5,278 nt of DNA from Alphaproteobacteria bacterium (lineage in GTDB: Bacteria; Pseudomonadota; Alphaproteobacteria; RS24): NCBI GenBank assembly GCA_015163825.1, contig JAAOIL010000008.1, positions 1 to 5,278 on the forward strand, in the 5' to 3' direction. Shown here in pieces: positions 1-5,278 of the stretch. Every line of letters begins with the position of its first letter. Positions within the stretch are counted from its first letter, which is position 1. The notes beneath the pieces were generated by a model. It searched no databases and was not told the DNA's origin. It worked only from the letters and a program-made list of their open reading frames with translations. Position numbers and translations under genes: made by a program.

Positions 1-114
1 ATTATAAATCGGCAAGGGCACACGCGCTGTGCCGCTATAGCCCACCAAACGCACAGAGTTGGAGCCGATGTCAATCACCCCTAAAGGGGCATCTGGCAAT
101 ATCGGTTTCGCCAT
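1..114 (-). CDS. ppx: Exopolyphosphatase, Ppx/GppA family (N-terminal fragment)
   Basis: Only the first 38 codons are in the window; the gene continues past the left edge. The protein begins MAKPILPDAPLGVIDIGSNS and goes on VRLVGYSG. The IDIGSNSVRLV stretch at about residues 14-24 is the phosphate-1 nucleotide-binding motif of the actin-like ATPase fold in the Ppx/GppA family. Family members release phosphate from the ends of polyphosphate or hydrolyse pppGpp to ppGpp; this fragment cannot separate the two. Position directly after ppk1 favours exopolyphosphatase. The ATG at 114-112 shares its A with the TAA stop of ppk1 (TAATG), and a strong Shine-Dalgarno sequence lies five bases upstream inside the ppk1 tail. 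Translation is therefore probably coupled to that of ppk1. The family call is firm despite the short length; the substrate is inferred from context. Confidence 0.9.
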   Translation of the reverse strand, partial: MAKPILPDAPLGVIDIGSNSVRLVGYSGTARVPLPIYN

Positions 115-2324
115 TATGCCCTCCCCTTTTTTTGCTTCACGTTCTGTTTCACGCTCTGTTCCACGCTCTGCCCCGATAGGCTGGGGTTGGTGAGAAAATA
201 ATCATGGGCGGAAAGTGGCTCGCTAGAATCAGGCGCAATCCTTATATAGTTTCCGTCATCTTGCATTTGCCAACTTTGTAAATTATCAGCAAGGTTGGTT
301 GCCATAACTTGGTCTAGCACTTGCGCTTGCACGGTTTCATTTAATATCGGCGTTAGCACTTCCACCCGCCTATCTAAATTGCGTGGCATCCAATCCGCAG
401 AAGATATAAACACCCGCGCTTGTGTGTGCGGCAAACCAAAACCATTACCAAAACACACAATGCGCGCGTGTTCCAAAAACCGCCCGATGATACTCTTAAC
501 ACGGATATTTTCTGACAGACCCTCAACACCCGCCCGCAAGCAACATATACCCCGCACGACCAAATCTATCTGCACCCCCGCTTGCGATGCCCGATAGAGT
601 TCGTCAATAATGAAACCATCAACCAGGGCATTTAGTTTCGCCCATATCGCTGCGGGTCGCCCCGCTTCGGCATGGGCTATCTCTTCTTGTATGTGCTGCA
701 TAAGTCGCCCCCGCAATGTTAGCGGCGAGACAGCCAGATGATGCAAATCCTCTGGCTCCACATAAGAAGTGAAAAAGTTAAACACTTTGCTAACATCTTG
801 CGTGATTTCTTCATGGCAAGTGAAAAGCGATAAATCCGTATATATTTTCGCATTCACAGGATGATAATTGCCAGTGCCTAGATGCGAATAGGTGCGCATC
901 GCATCGCCTTCACGCCGCACAACAATGCTGATTTTCGCATGGGTCTTTAACTGCGTAAATCCGTAAAGTACTTGCACACCCGCTCTTTCCATATCTCGGG
1001 CAAGGCGGATATTTGCCGCTTCGTCAAACCGTGCTTTCAACTCTACCAAGGCGGTGACCGTCTTCCCCGCCTCTGCCGCCTCTATCAGGGCTTGCACTAT
1101 CGGGCTATCCTTTGAGGTGCGGTAAAGTGTTTGCTTTATCGCTACAACATCAGGGTCGCTCGCCGCTTGACGGATGAATTTCACGACAACATCAAAACTC
1201 TCATAAGGATGATGCACCAAAATATCCTTCGTGCGAATAGCCGCAAAACAATCGCCATTATGTGCCTCTATCCGTTGCGGAAACCGCGCCTGAAACGGCA
1301 CAAACTTTAAGGAAGCAGGTGCATAATCATAAATCTCTGCTGTTTGCGCCAACCCCACCAAACCATCAACGACCACAACACTCGCCGCATCAACCTCTAG
1401 GGCGCGGGTGACTAAACCTTGCAACGCCTTCGGCATATCCCCCCCAATCTTGAGGCGAATAACCGAACCACGCCTTCTACGTTTCAAAGCACTTTCATAA
1501 AGACGCACTAAATCTTCCGCCTCTTCTTCCACCTCTATATCGCTATCACGGATAAGGCGAAACGCCCCCTGCCCCCGCACATCATAGCGAGGAAAAATGC
1601 GTTCAATAAACATTGTCATCAAACTTTCTAGCCGCAAGAAAAATAACTCATCTTTTTCGCCGCCACCAGTTTCTTCTTTTGTCTCTTCTTTTGTTGGGCA
1701 GGGAAGTTTTATAAATCGCTCCAATTGTTGGGGCATCAATAATAGCGCATTCATTTCGTGTCCGTCTCGTTGGCGCACCAATTGCAATGCCAGCGCAAAC
1801 CCCAGATTGGGAATAAACGGGAATGGATGGGCGGGATCTATCGCCAATGGCGTTAGCACGGGCAGAACTTTATTGAGAAAATAATCCTCCAGCCATAGCG
1901 ATTGCGATGGCGTAAGGGCGGCGACATCAACCACATGGATATGATGTGTGCCAAGTTCTTTATGCAATTGCTGCCATACGGCTTGTTGTTGCGTCATCAA
2001 TCTATTGGCGCGTTTTGTGACTTTCTCTAATTGCTCTTGCGGGGTTAGCCCCTCCTGACTGGGGATATCCACCCGCGCTACCACCTGCCCGACAAGCCCC
2101 GCCACACGCACCATAAAAAACTCTTCCAGATTGGTGGCAGAAATAGACAGAAATTTGAGGCGCTCTAATACAGGGTGGGCTTTGTTCTCTGCCTCTTCCA
2201 AAACACGTTCATTGAAGGCGAGCCATGAGAGTTCGCGATTGATAAACCTCTGCGCCCGTGAGAACCCCAGATGGGTGGGCGGCAAATCTTGCGGATTTAA
2301 CGGCATAATGGGTGAGTTCAACAT
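114..2324 (-). CDS. ppk1: Polyphosphate kinase 1 (PPK1)
   Basis: PPK1 reversibly transfers the gamma-phosphate of ATP onto inorganic polyphosphate through a phosphohistidine intermediate. The 736-residue protein has the full family layout. The N-terminal domain includes RFINRELSWLAFNERVLEEA (about 26-45) and SATNLEEFFMVRV (62-74), then come the head domain (about 130-330) and two phospholipase-D-like C-terminal domains. The autophosphorylated histidine is H462 in LKTHAK, with a second histidine, H481, in SHLGTGNY. Using E. coli numbering as I recall it (H435, H454, R375, R405, Y468, R564, H592), the matches are H462, H481, R402, R432, Y495, R591 and H619 with no spacing change, so the active site looks intact. 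Oddities are a charged insert at about 209-226 and a repeat-built C-terminal tail. The ATG at 2324 has AAGGGG only two bases upstream; M7 (ATG at 2306) is an alternative without a visible Shine-Dalgarno. It overlaps ppx by one base. Confidence 0.97.
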   Translation of the reverse strand: MLNSPIMPLNPQDLPPTHLGFSRAQRFINRELSWLAFNERVLEEAENKAHPVLERLKFLSISATNLEEFFMVRVAGLVGQVVARVDIPSQEGLTPQEQLEKVTKRANRLMTQQQAVWQQLHKELGTHHIHVVDVAALTPSQSLWLEDYFLNKVLPVLTPLAIDPAHPFPFIPNLGFALALQLVRQRDGHEMNALLLMPQQLERFIKLPCPTKEETKEETGGGEKDELFFLRLESLMTMFIERIFPRYDVRGQGAFRLIRDSDIEVEEEAEDLVRLYESALKRRRRGSVIRLKIGGDMPKALQGLVTRALEVDAASVVVVDGLVGLAQTAEIYDYAPASLKFVPFQARFPQRIEAHNGDCFAAIRTKDILVHHPYESFDVVVKFIRQAASDPDVVAIKQTLYRTSKDSPIVQALIEAAEAGKTVTALVELKARFDEAANIRLARDMERAGVQVLYGFTQLKTHAKISIVVRREGDAMRTYSHLGTGNYHPVNAKIYTDLSLFTCHEEITQDVSKVFNFFTSYVEPEDLHHLAVSPLTLRGRLMQHIQEEIAHAEAGRPAAIWAKLNALVDGFIIDELYRASQAGVQIDLVVRGICCLRAGVEGLSENIRVKSIIGRFLEHARIVCFGNGFGLPHTQARVFISSADWMPRNLDRRVEVLTPILNETVQAQVLDQVMATNLADNLQSWQMQDDGNYIRIAPDSSEPLSAHDYFLTNPSLSGQSVEQSVKQNVKQKKGRA
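119..127 (-). promoter_or_regulatory. Ribosome binding site of ppx inside the ppk1 tail
   Basis: On the minus strand the bases read AGGGGAGGG, followed by CATA and the ppx ATG. The GGAGG core (124-120) sits five bases from the start codon, a near-ideal match and spacing. These bases also encode the last residues of PPK1 (KKGRA), so a ribosome ending ppk1 covers this site. The site fixes the ppx start at 114. Confidence 0.75.
135..170 (-). repeat. Three tandem 12-base units in the ppk1 3' end
   Basis: Three head-to-tail 12-base units (135-146, 147-158, 159-170) read, on the coding strand in order, CAGAGCGTGGAA, CAGAGCGTGAAA and CAGAACGTGAAG. They encode QSVE, QSVK and QNVK and are followed by QKKGRA and the stop. 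Neighbouring units differ at one or two positions. The unit length is a multiple of three, so copy-number change would keep the frame. The repeat forms the tail after the conserved PPK1 core and ends eight bases before the ppx ribosome binding site. Confidence 0.9.
1669..1692 (-). repeat. 12-base tandem duplication in the PPK1 head region
   Basis: Two adjacent 12-base units (1669-1680 and 1681-1692) differ at one base. They encode the doubled KEET in TKEETKEETGGGEKDE (about residues 211-226). The surrounding frame stays open. The duplicated stretch sits within an insert that, compared with PPK1 proteins I know, separates RFIKLP from the following helix (LRLESLMTMFIERIFP). Confidence 0.8.
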
Positions 2325-2333
2325 AACCCCTTA
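2325..2333 (-). promoter_or_regulatory. Closely spaced ribosome binding site of ppk1
   Basis: On the minus strand the bases read TAAGGGGTT directly before the ATG at 2324. AAGGGG matches the anti-Shine-Dalgarno well but leaves only two bases to the start, closer than usual. The next in-frame ATG (2306) has no purine-rich motif before it, so 2324 is still the better choice. Confidence 0.45.
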
Positions 2334-2355
2334 TACACTAATTATGCGATTTATT

Positions 2356-3039
2356 CTAGTCTAGCACTTCCGCAATCAAAGGAATAGTGACTTTGCGCTT
2401 ATGCGTGAGGGCGTGTTTATCTATTTGCTCCACCAATAATGCCATCGCCTTATATTCGCGTGTCACACGCGGCACAAGATAAGCCACGACTTTTTCATCA
2501 ACGATAATCTGGCGGTCAGAAAAAAGTTTGAATAATAAATAGCCGAGCAAATCATCATCGGGCGTGTGCATAGCGATAGCGGGTATCGCCAATAAACGAG
2601 AACGCAAATCTGGCAAGCGCAAATCTAAATGGGCGGGGGCACCAATGGAGGTCAGCAATAATCGCCGCTTATGGGGGCTGTGGCGCACCGCATTCAAGAG
2701 GTGAAACAAAACCTCCTCATCACGGGGGCGCAACTCATCAAGGGCATCAATGATTAAAATATCAGGACACGAGGCATGCTCTGCCAGACACGCTTTCACC
2801 GCCCCATGCTGCGCAATATCTGCCGATGGCACACACGCCGCCGCCTGATTATGCGCCAACACCGCCGCCAAATGACTTTTGCCACACCCGCTCGGTCCAT
2901 ACAGCCAATGCAAGCACGCGCTCTGTGATTGCCAATCATCAATCAACGCCACTGCCTCGCCATTGCAAGGGGCAACAATAAAATCGTGGCGGTTTAAGGC
3001 AGCACGTATCGGTAAGTCAAAAATAAGTTGTCCGCCCAT
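2356..3039 (-). CDS. hdaA: HdaA: DnaA-related AAA+ regulator of replication initiation
   Basis: Hda proteins bind the DNA-loaded beta sliding clamp and stimulate hydrolysis of DnaA-bound ATP, preventing re-initiation. With the start at 3039 the protein is 227 residues. QLIFDL at residues 4-9 fits the N-terminal clamp-binding motif. Walker A is GPSGCGKS (48-55), Walker B is ILIID (94-98, followed by ALDE), sensor 1 is LLLTS (127-131), and LPDLRSRL (142-149) fits box VII with the arginine finger. The end, from R194 through KVTIPLIAEVL, is the Hda-type sensor 2 and lid helix. The DnaA DNA-binding domain is absent, as expected for Hda. An in-frame ATG at 3078 would add 13 residues and overlap perM by 29 bases, but it has no visible Shine-Dalgarno. 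The ATG at 3039 follows the perM stop by ten bases and puts the clamp motif at the terminus. I prefer 3039. A 31-base gap precedes ppk1. Confidence 0.93.
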   Translation of the reverse strand: MGGQLIFDLPIRAALNRHDFIVAPCNGEAVALIDDWQSQSACLHWLYGPSGCGKSHLAAVLAHNQAAACVPSADIAQHGAVKACLAEHASCPDILIIDALDELRPRDEEVLFHLLNAVRHSPHKRRLLLTSIGAPAHLDLRLPDLRSRLLAIPAIAMHTPDDDLLGYLLFKLFSDRQIIVDEKVVAYLVPRVTREYKAMALLVEQIDKHALTHKRKVTIPLIAEVLD

Positions 3040-3049
3040 TGTGTGCGCT

Positions 3050-4051
3050 CTATTTCGTATCGTCTTGGCTGGTGGCATCGTGATAAGTGGCGCGCACCAA
3101 AACCCCTATCACCGCCGCCGCCGGCACAGCAAGCAATAATCCCAAAAAGCCTAATAGCCCACTCATCAATAATAGCGCAAATAATATCCACACCGGATGC
3201 AACCGCACCCGATTACCAATAATGCGCGGCGTCAATACATTACCCTCTATGATTTGCCCAACGATGAAAACCCCAATAATAGACGCACCACTGGCAGACA
3301 TCATACCAAATTGCCCGATGGTTAAAAATCCTGCCAACAACAAACCTAATGCCGTGCCGACATAAGGGATAAACGATAATATCCCCGCCACAATGCCAAC
3401 CGCTATCCCCCCTTGTAAGCCCAACGCATAAAGGCTGATAGCATAAAAAGTCGCAAGGAATATGCATATCGCAATCTGCCCCCGCACAAAACCACCCAGC
3501 ACTTTATCAACCTCTGTCGCCAGCGCTCTTATGCGCGGCGCATGACGCACAGGCAGCAACCCATTCATCGTGGAAACAAGATGGTTCCAATCATTCAATA
3601 AATAAATCCCGACAATCGGGGTTATCAAAATCAACGTCACCAAATTAAAAATTGATAGGCTGGAATAAAGTAAATGATTGCCAATGCTTTGTATATTCTT
3701 GAAAAATTGTTGCGGGTCGGGCAAAAAATCTTGGTGCATTCCCGCCCATGCTTGCACTTGCCCAAAATAATCCGACAACAGCGCAAATAATTGTTGAAAT
3801 TGTGCGATAAATATCGGTGAACCATAAAAAACCCCCGCCACAATAACCCCTACAAACAAAATAGAAATAAGCGCCGTTGCCAATATGCGTGGCAAACGTA
3901 TACGCTCCAAAGCATCGGCAAGCGGGTTTAGCAAATATGCCGCCGCAAACCCTAAAATAAACGGCAATAATATACCGCCCATCAAAGCCATCAGCCCTAA
4001 TAATCCCAAAAATCCTATCAGCATCATAAAAGGTAAATTGTTGCGTATCAT
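3050..4051 (-). CDS. perM: AI-2E/PerM family membrane protein
   Basis: This 333-residue, strongly hydrophobic inner-membrane protein belongs to the AI-2E transporter (PerM/YdiK/TqsA) superfamily. About eight membrane segments are visible: a hydrophobic pair in residues 5-45, one at about 57-78, one at about 137-153, and a cluster from 192 to 320. A polar region at about 80-135 lacks membrane character, as is usual in the family. Family signatures include GGFVRGQ (186-192), SFIPYVG (226-232) and NVLTPRIIGNRVRLHP (271-286), followed by a Gly/Leu-rich stretch ending LAVPAAAVIGVLV. Family members have been linked to autoinducer-2 export or to cation/proton exchange; the substrate here cannot be read from sequence. 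The ATG overlaps the DUF2066 stop as ATGA, with GGAG five bases upstream, so translation is probably coupled. E. coli perM also lies in the hda neighbourhood, as I recall, which supports the symbol at family level. Confidence 0.88.
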   Translation of the reverse strand: MIRNNLPFMMLIGFLGLLGLMALMGGILLPFILGFAAAYLLNPLADALERIRLPRILATALISILFVGVIVAGVFYGSPIFIAQFQQLFALLSDYFGQVQAWAGMHQDFLPDPQQFFKNIQSIGNHLLYSSLSIFNLVTLILITPIVGIYLLNDWNHLVSTMNGLLPVRHAPRIRALATEVDKVLGGFVRGQIAICIFLATFYAISLYALGLQGGIAVGIVAGILSFIPYVGTALGLLLAGFLTIGQFGMMSASGASIIGVFIVGQIIEGNVLTPRIIGNRVRLHPVWILFALLLMSGLLGFLGLLLAVPAAAVIGVLVRATYHDATSQDDTK

Positions 4052-5094
4052 TTTAGCTCCAGTTCTAATTCATCCGTTGTCGGGTTATTAAGCAGACGCA
4101 AGCCTTGTCGGTCAAGGTGGTCGGTTAACGTCTCTTGACTGCCTGTGTAAGAAACCGCCAGCACCGCACGAGGCGGCGATATTTCTACCAGCCGCACCAA
4201 ACGCACCGATGTCACCGCCGCTAGTGATTGTTGCATCCGCAACCATGCGGGTAAATCCGCAAATGTCGCCAATATAGTGACAATCTGGGTCGCATTATCA
4301 AGAGGCGTGGCTTGCGTCTTCCAACGCTCACCCAGTAAGAGCAGAAACTCCGCCACCGCTTGCGGTGCCGCCGCCGCACTGCCTGCGGGCGCAGAATAGG
4401 TGCGGATGATAACATCACTCTCATGTTCCCCAAAAATATAGAGCGTCACGCCTAGCCTGCCCGTCTGACCCGCTAACGCATGCGCCACCAATATCGTGCT
4501 TGTATCATAACGCCGATTAAGCTGAGCCAATTTCACAGGGTGCCCACGCACTATATCTTCAGCCGTGATAGCAATGTCAGCCTCCCCCTGCTCCGCCAAT
4601 ATCAAGGGAGATGGGATATTCTCTAAATCTTGCGCTTGCCAAGCATCACGCCACCAATGCTGACCCCAGGCTTGCAAGCCATCTCTATCCTCCAGCACGG
4701 GTATCAATAATAGCGGACGATTTTGGCTTTCGCTTATCGCTATGTCTAAATCTTGGAAGATCTGACGCAAAGGCTGTGCCGCAAAAGCCACAAATAAAGT
4801 TGCCGAATAAGTGCGTGATATGGTTTTTTCCTCATCTAATTCTATGCGGTTTATCATCGTTTCAAAATCAAGGCTGGCGGCATCGGGCAAACGCGACCAA
4901 TCCGCACGCGGGGATAGCCTACGCAAAATAACCTCCAAAGCCTCCACCTGACCCTGACGCAACGCCATCGTGCGTGCCTGTGCCGAAGTCGCAGCCCGCG
5001 CCTTTATAGGAAGTCCCGCGACATCATATATCCCCCCATACGCAACAGGCGACACCAAAAGCCCCAGAAAAAATAAGGAAACAAACAATCTCAT
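4048..5094 (-). CDS. DUF2066 domain-containing exported protein
   Basis: A 348-residue protein of unknown function. It opens with a clear signal peptide: MR, then a hydrophobic core LFVSLFFLGLLVSPVA, with a likely cleavage after AYG at residue 20, leaving GIYDVAGLPI as the mature start. No lipobox cysteine is seen, so a soluble periplasmic protein is likely. The early mature region, DVAGLPIKARAATSAQARTM onward with ALRQGQVEALEVILRRL, matches the start of DUF2066 proteins as I know them. So does the middle segment RPLLLIPVLEDRDGLQAWGQ (126-145), continuing HWWRDAWQA. No catalytic motif is apparent. It is the first gene of the leftward set, divergent from purM and overlapping perM by four bases; DUF2066 genes beside purM and perM/hda are a pattern I recall from other proteobacteria. 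The start ATG at 5094 has AGG eight bases upstream, and the next Met (residue 43) would remove the signal peptide. Confidence 0.85.
   Translation of the reverse strand: MRLFVSLFFLGLLVSPVAYGGIYDVAGLPIKARAATSAQARTMALRQGQVEALEVILRRLSPRADWSRLPDAASLDFETMINRIELDEEKTISRTYSATLFVAFAAQPLRQIFQDLDIAISESQNRPLLLIPVLEDRDGLQAWGQHWWRDAWQAQDLENIPSPLILAEQGEADIAITAEDIVRGHPVKLAQLNRRYDTSTILVAHALAGQTGRLGVTLYIFGEHESDVIIRTYSAPAGSAAAAPQAVAEFLLLLGERWKTQATPLDNATQIVTILATFADLPAWLRMQQSLAAVTSVRLVRLVEISPPRAVLAVSYTGSQETLTDHLDRQGLRLLNNPTTDELELELK
4057..4060 (-). promoter_or_regulatory. Ribosome binding site of perM inside the DUF2066 gene
   Basis: GGAG on the minus strand lies five bases before the perM ATG, within the last codons of the upstream gene (ELELK). 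With the ATGA stop/start overlap it supports re-initiation by the same ribosomes and fixes the perM start at 4051. Confidence 0.6.
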
Positions 5095-5107
5095 GCGCCG
5101 AACCTAC

Positions 5108-5166
5108 CCCGCTTTATCCGACAAAGCAATATAAAGGCATATATAAGGTGGAAATGATAAAGCGGG
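5108..5166. repeat. Perfect 11-base inverted repeat flanking the divergent promoter core
   Basis: CCCGCTTTATC at 5108-5118 is the exact reverse complement of GATAAAGCGGG at 5156-5166, with 37 bases between. Read on each gene's own sense strand, the same GATAAAGCGGG lies 13 bases before the DUF2066 ATG and 18 bases before the purM ATG. A partial third copy, GACAAAGC (5120-5127), differs from GATAAAGC at one base and can pair with the left arm as a 5-base stem (5111-5115 with 5123-5127). The arms could be paired operator half-sites or a leader element common to both transcripts. Confidence 0.7.
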
Positions 5167-5177
5167 TGTGATAAAAA

Positions 5178-5182
5178 AGAGG
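5178..5182 (+). promoter_or_regulatory. Ribosome binding site of purM
   Basis: AGAGG lies two bases before the ATG at 5185. The spacing is short, as with ppk1, but an in-frame alternative just upstream is excluded by the TGA and TAA triplets in GTGTGATAAAA. Confidence 0.4.
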
Positions 5183-5184
5183 CT

Positions 5185-5278
5185 ATGGCGACTCCAAAAA
5201 ATTATGCCGAGGCGGGCGTGGATATTGAAGCGGGAAACGCGCTGATAAGAAAAATCGCGCCCATGGTGAAGGCAACCG
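5185..5278 (+). CDS. purM: Phosphoribosylformylglycinamidine cyclo-ligase (AIR synthetase), N-terminal fragment
   Basis: Thirty-one codons plus one base are present; the gene runs off the right edge. The protein begins MATPKNYAEAGVDIEAGNAL and continues IRKIAPMVKAT. The Y-x-x-AGVDIxAGN motif followed by a helix ending in a basic PMVK segment is the characteristic N-terminus of PurM. PurM uses ATP to close the imidazole ring of formylglycinamidine ribonucleotide, giving aminoimidazole ribonucleotide in purine synthesis. It is transcribed away from the DUF2066 gene across a 90-base spacer. In many proteobacteria purN follows directly, but that would lie outside this window. The recognition is firm although only the first tenth or so of the protein is visible. 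Confidence 0.93.
   Translation, partial: MATPKNYAEAGVDIEAGNALIRKIAPMVKAT

Larger units (their letters stand above)
5095..5184. promoter_or_regulatory. Divergent promoter region between purM and the DUF2066 gene
   Basis: This 90-base AT-rich spacer is the only place in the window where promoters for both directions are expected. On the plus strand TATAAG (5142-5147) resembles a -10 box, with CCGACA (5118-5123) as a weak -35 at an 18-base distance. On the minus strand TATATT (5133-5128) could be a -10, but no good -35 is visible. These would place the two transcript starts near 5154 and 5121. The promoter placement is inference from weak motifs; the presence of some promoter in each direction follows from the gene layout. 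Confidence 0.5.

Noticed and set aside
78..89. Short hairpin CCCCTAAAGGGG in the ppx start region, considered as a terminator or attenuator.
   Set aside because: Only a 5-base stem with a 2-base loop, inside conserved codons of the ppx phosphate-binding motif region, and no T-run follows.
2325..2355. Possible separate promoter for ppk1 in the 31-base gap after hdaA (TATAAG-like word).
   Set aside because: The word overlaps the ribosome binding site and there is no room for a transcript start before the ATG. A promoter inside hdaA cannot be excluded but is not visible.
295..2364. Plus-strand open frames opposite ppk1 (for example 295-597, 1597-1884 and 2131-2364).
   Set aside because: They lie antisense to strongly conserved PPK1 codons, have low-complexity translations with no recognisable domain, and lack convincing ribosome binding sites.
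3608..3620. Hairpin CCCGACAATCGGG within perM, considered as an internal terminator.
   Set aside because: The 5-base stem is inside the codons for PIVGIYLL, a membrane segment, without a following T-run on the transcribed strand.
1734..4715. A shared word, ATCAATAATAGCG, at 1736-1748, 3166-3178 and 4703-4715 (16 identical bases, starting at 1734 and 3164, between the first two copies).
   Set aside because: Each copy lies in a coding region and encodes a Leu run (ALLLM twice, PLLLI once) with the same codons CTA-TTA-TTG. Hydrophobic composition and codon habit explain it; there is no sign of a dispersed repeat or uptake sequence.
4611..4931. A 106-codon plus-strand open frame opposite the DUF2066 gene, and shorter frames opposite or within perM (3028-3365, 3240-3467, 3637-3843, 3885-4091).
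   Set aside because: The DUF2066 and perM frames carry a signal peptide, membrane segments and family motifs. The others are compositional shadows with no independent evidence.

Overview
This window is a compact chromosomal housekeeping region, most likely from an alphaproteobacterium of moderate GC content. The PPK1 sequence carries the arginine-rich SVIRL segment I associate with alphaproteobacterial enzymes. The Hda-type protein is the short HdaA kind, with an N-terminal clamp-binding motif and no DNA-binding domain. The order purM / DUF2066 / perM / hdaA / ppk1 / ppx is one I recall from alphaproteobacteria. Genus or species cannot be set from this sequence. I see no mobile element, tRNA, rRNA, CRISPR array or sign of recent transfer.

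Layout from the right-hand end: purM starts at 5185 and runs rightward off the window. A 90-base divergent spacer (5095-5184) separates it from a leftward set of five tightly packed genes. These are a DUF2066 secreted or periplasmic protein (5094-4048), an AI-2E/PerM-family membrane protein (4051-3050), HdaA (about 3039-2356), polyphosphate kinase PPK1 (2324-114), and the first 38 codons of a Ppx/GppA exopolyphosphatase (114 to the window edge). Junctions are ATGA (4-base overlap), a 10-base gap (for the preferred hdaA start), a 31-base gap, and TAATG (1-base overlap). The sequence therefore suggests one transcript, with coupled translation at two junctions.

Functionally, ppk1 and ppx form a make-and-break pair for inorganic polyphosphate. 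HdaA is the clamp-dependent factor that promotes DnaA-ATP hydrolysis after initiation. The PerM-like and DUF2066 proteins are envelope proteins of uncertain role. purM encodes a step of purine synthesis. The grouping puts replication control, purine/ATP supply and polyphosphate turnover side by side.

Nothing here looks like a wholly new system. The most unusual signals are small. The divergent spacer holds a perfect 11-base inverted repeat that puts the same GATAAAGCGGG element just upstream of the start codons of both divergent genes. The PPK1 C-terminal tail is built of three tandem 12-base units directly before the ppx start. A second small 12-base duplication builds a charged insert in the PPK1 head region.
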